Below the pieces are notes generated by a model that saw nothing but the letters and a program-made list of their open reading frames with translations, did no database searches and was not told the DNA's origin. This document shows, piece by piece, positions 44,976-46,295 of a stretch of DNA of 46,295 nucleotides. Both the position numbers and the translations under genes were made by a program. Position 1 is the first letter of the stretch; each line of letters starts with the position of its first letter. Source of the stretch: Candidatus Gastranaerophilales bacterium (GTDB taxonomy: Bacteria > Cyanobacteriota > Vampirovibrionia > Gastranaerophilales > Gastranaerophilaceae). The stretch spans positions 1 through 46,295 of the forward strand of contig CALVCQ010000016.1 of NCBI GenBank assembly GCA_944326115.1, in the 5' to 3' direction.

Positions 44976-45333
44976 AACTTTGTCTCCCTCAATCTAAATA
45001 TATAAGTAATACGCAACTTAATAATATTATATTAACCTTATAAAATTTTATGTTCCATACAGTATTTGATGTATCTGATGTTACTATCCAAAACAAAACG
45101 CAATACTGAAATTATTAATTATTCCTCCTGCGCTAATCAGTACGTGATGTACACATTTTGCTGCATTACGCATACATAAATCACTAACAGATTATCATCT
45201 AAAAACATTTTTAAACAATATTTTTACAATTTTTAATTTTGGTACATTTACGTTATATACATTTTTAATTACATTTGCTATTATAATTAAATAAATTATC
45301 CAGAATTAAATAGAAAATACAAGGATTACCGTT
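44976..45333. other. Divergent intergenic region without a recognised gene
   Basis: No supported gene was found in these 358 bases. TATAAT at 45282-45287, about 50 bases before the GGDEF gene's ATG, is a likely -10 element; the -35 is weak. The left part probably holds the hydrolase promoter. Confidence 0.4.
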
Positions 45334-46212
45334 ATGAAAAACATTATTATTTTCAGTGATAAAGCCTCAAGCGATTTGGAAAACATGCTTTCTGTCGGAG
45401 AGGATTATGATGTAAGAGTTATAAATTTAGAAGAAGTAAAGGATGCACAAAAATTTAATCCTTCATTGATAATATTTAATACATCAACTGACAAATTAAA
45501 AGAAATATCAATGGTAACAAAACTGCCTGCACCGGCACTTATAGTTGCAGACAAATTCAACGATGATCTTGTATTCAGAGGTGATTCTTATGATTACGTC
45601 ACAACACCGGTTGATGAAAAAGAATTAAACTTAAGATTAAAAAATTTATTAAAAATAAAAGAACTCAGAGAAACAATAGATCAGGTTACTACAACCGATG
45701 CACTTACAGGTCTTCACAACAGAAAGTATCTGCATGAGCGTCTGGACGCTGAAATTTCACGTGCAAAACGTTATGACACAAAACTCAGCTGCCTGCTTCT
45801 AGATATTGACTTTTTCAAAGTTGTAAATGATATGTACGGATACGACTGGGGTGATGTACTTCTTAAAAAAATCGCTGAAATGTTAAAGTCCTTTATCAGA
45901 AAAGAAGATATTTTAACAAGATACGGCGATGAAGAATTTATTGTAATTCTCCCTAATACACCGGAAGAAAATGCATTTATTTTTGCGGAAAGATTCAGAA
46001 GAGAAATTGAAAAAATGGAATTTATTCCTGCAGGAGAAGAAGAAAGACACCCGATTACTATATCAGGAGGAATTTCATCTTATCCGTTCCTGCAAAATGT
46101 TGAAGAAGATGCAAATACACTTATAAGATATGCCGAACATGCTCTATACAATGCAAAAAAACGTGGAAAAAATAAAATTGTACAGTTTTCACAAATCAAT
46201 ATTGAATATTAA
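45334..46212 (+). CDS. Receiver-like domain plus GGDEF diguanylate cyclase-like protein
   Basis: The 292-residue protein has a receiver-like N-terminus (1-115) in which the usual phosphoacceptor aspartate is N49 (SLIIFNTST). A GGDEF domain (about 120-285) follows: DALTGLHNRKYLHERL, DIDFFKVVNDMYGYDWGD, and the signature at 198-202 reading GDEEF instead of GG[DE]EF. The inhibitory-site-type RxxD (R189-D192) is present. Cyclic-di-GMP synthesis is the family activity, but the changed signature leaves it uncertain. The ATG of a repeat-containing frame follows two bases after its stop. Confidence 0.85.
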   Translation: MKNIIIFSDKASSDLENMLSVGEDYDVRVINLEEVKDAQKFNPSLIIFNTSTDKLKEISMVTKLPAPALIVADKFNDDLVFRGDSYDYVTTPVDEKELNLRLKNLLKIKELRETIDQVTTTDALTGLHNRKYLHERLDAEISRAKRYDTKLSCLLLDIDFFKVVNDMYGYDWGDVLLKKIAEMLKSFIRKEDILTRYGDEEFIVILPNTPEENAFIFAERFRREIEKMEFIPAGEEERHPITISGGISSYPFLQNVEEDANTLIRYAEHALYNAKKRGKNKIVQFSQINIEY

Positions 46213-46214
46213 TT

Positions 46215-46295
<81 letters not shown>

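Overview
This is an AT-rich bacterial window with short intergenic gaps and a Gram-negative-type envelope. Envelope evidence is an OmpH/Skp-like chaperone, a LolA-like carrier, an LpxL-type acyltransferase, two family-2 glycosyltransferases and several Sec-type signal peptides. The S20 protein has the cyanobacterial-style C-terminal half. CHASE2 and class-III-cyclase-type domains, a DUF2582-type winged helix and a PF06838-type lyase are also present. My best guess is a non-photosynthetic relative of Cyanobacteria (Vampirovibrionia/Melainabacteria, Gastranaerophilales-like, host-associated). This is an inference of moderate to low confidence, and no rRNA or tRNA gene was recognised that could settle it.

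Layout. Positions 1-268 hold stem-loop repeat DNA. 269-5949 carries a CpaE/TadZ-like ATPase, a small partner, ogt, a PLP-dependent lyase-family protein, two small periplasmic proteins, a 56-residue protein and a radical-SAM-like protein that has lost its catalytic motifs. 6099-9252 holds leuB-leuD, a winged-helix protein and pdxJ. 9342-14434 holds two glycosyltransferases, the fluoride channel, an FAD oxidoreductase and gdhA. 14444-18514 holds a secreted protein and an 1158-residue zinc-ribbon/degenerate-cyclase/STAND-like/TPR protein. 18515-19176 is repeat DNA. 19177-21238 is a trmL-nnrD-lipM-type operon.

The centrepiece is 21744-35621, about 14 kb: a complete-looking aryl-polyene-type (Ape) biosynthetic locus. 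The leftward arm is KS, dehydratase, ketoreductase, KS, in the apeO-P-Q-R order. The rightward arm is a KS-like chain-length factor, acyltransferase, two ACPs, a membrane protein, an AMP-ligase fused to a dehydratase, a thioesterase, a LolA-like carrier and an MMPL exporter (apeC-D-E-F-G-H/I-K-L-M order). It is followed by a convergent phosphopantetheinyl transferase, a methyltransferase and an LpxL-type acyltransferase. Together they would activate an acid, elongate it on ACP into a conjugated polyene, and move the product to the envelope. The glycosyltransferase half of ApeJ and an apeN gene were not found.

The two Ape arms diverge from a block of stem-loop repeat DNA (25446-25758). That block shares both ends with the element at 18704-19099 and an internal module with the window start. 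A related repeat end lies inside the AMP-ligase coding sequence. These mosaic repeats are the main unexplained structure here.

35770-46295 holds rqcH (NFACT), a CHASE2-cyclase with altered metal ligands, trxB, tsaE-tsaB, rpsT, an omega-like small protein, a class A beta-lactamase-related hydrolase and a GGDEF protein with an unusual signature. The window ends in a (ACAG)n microsatellite that starts directly behind an ATG.
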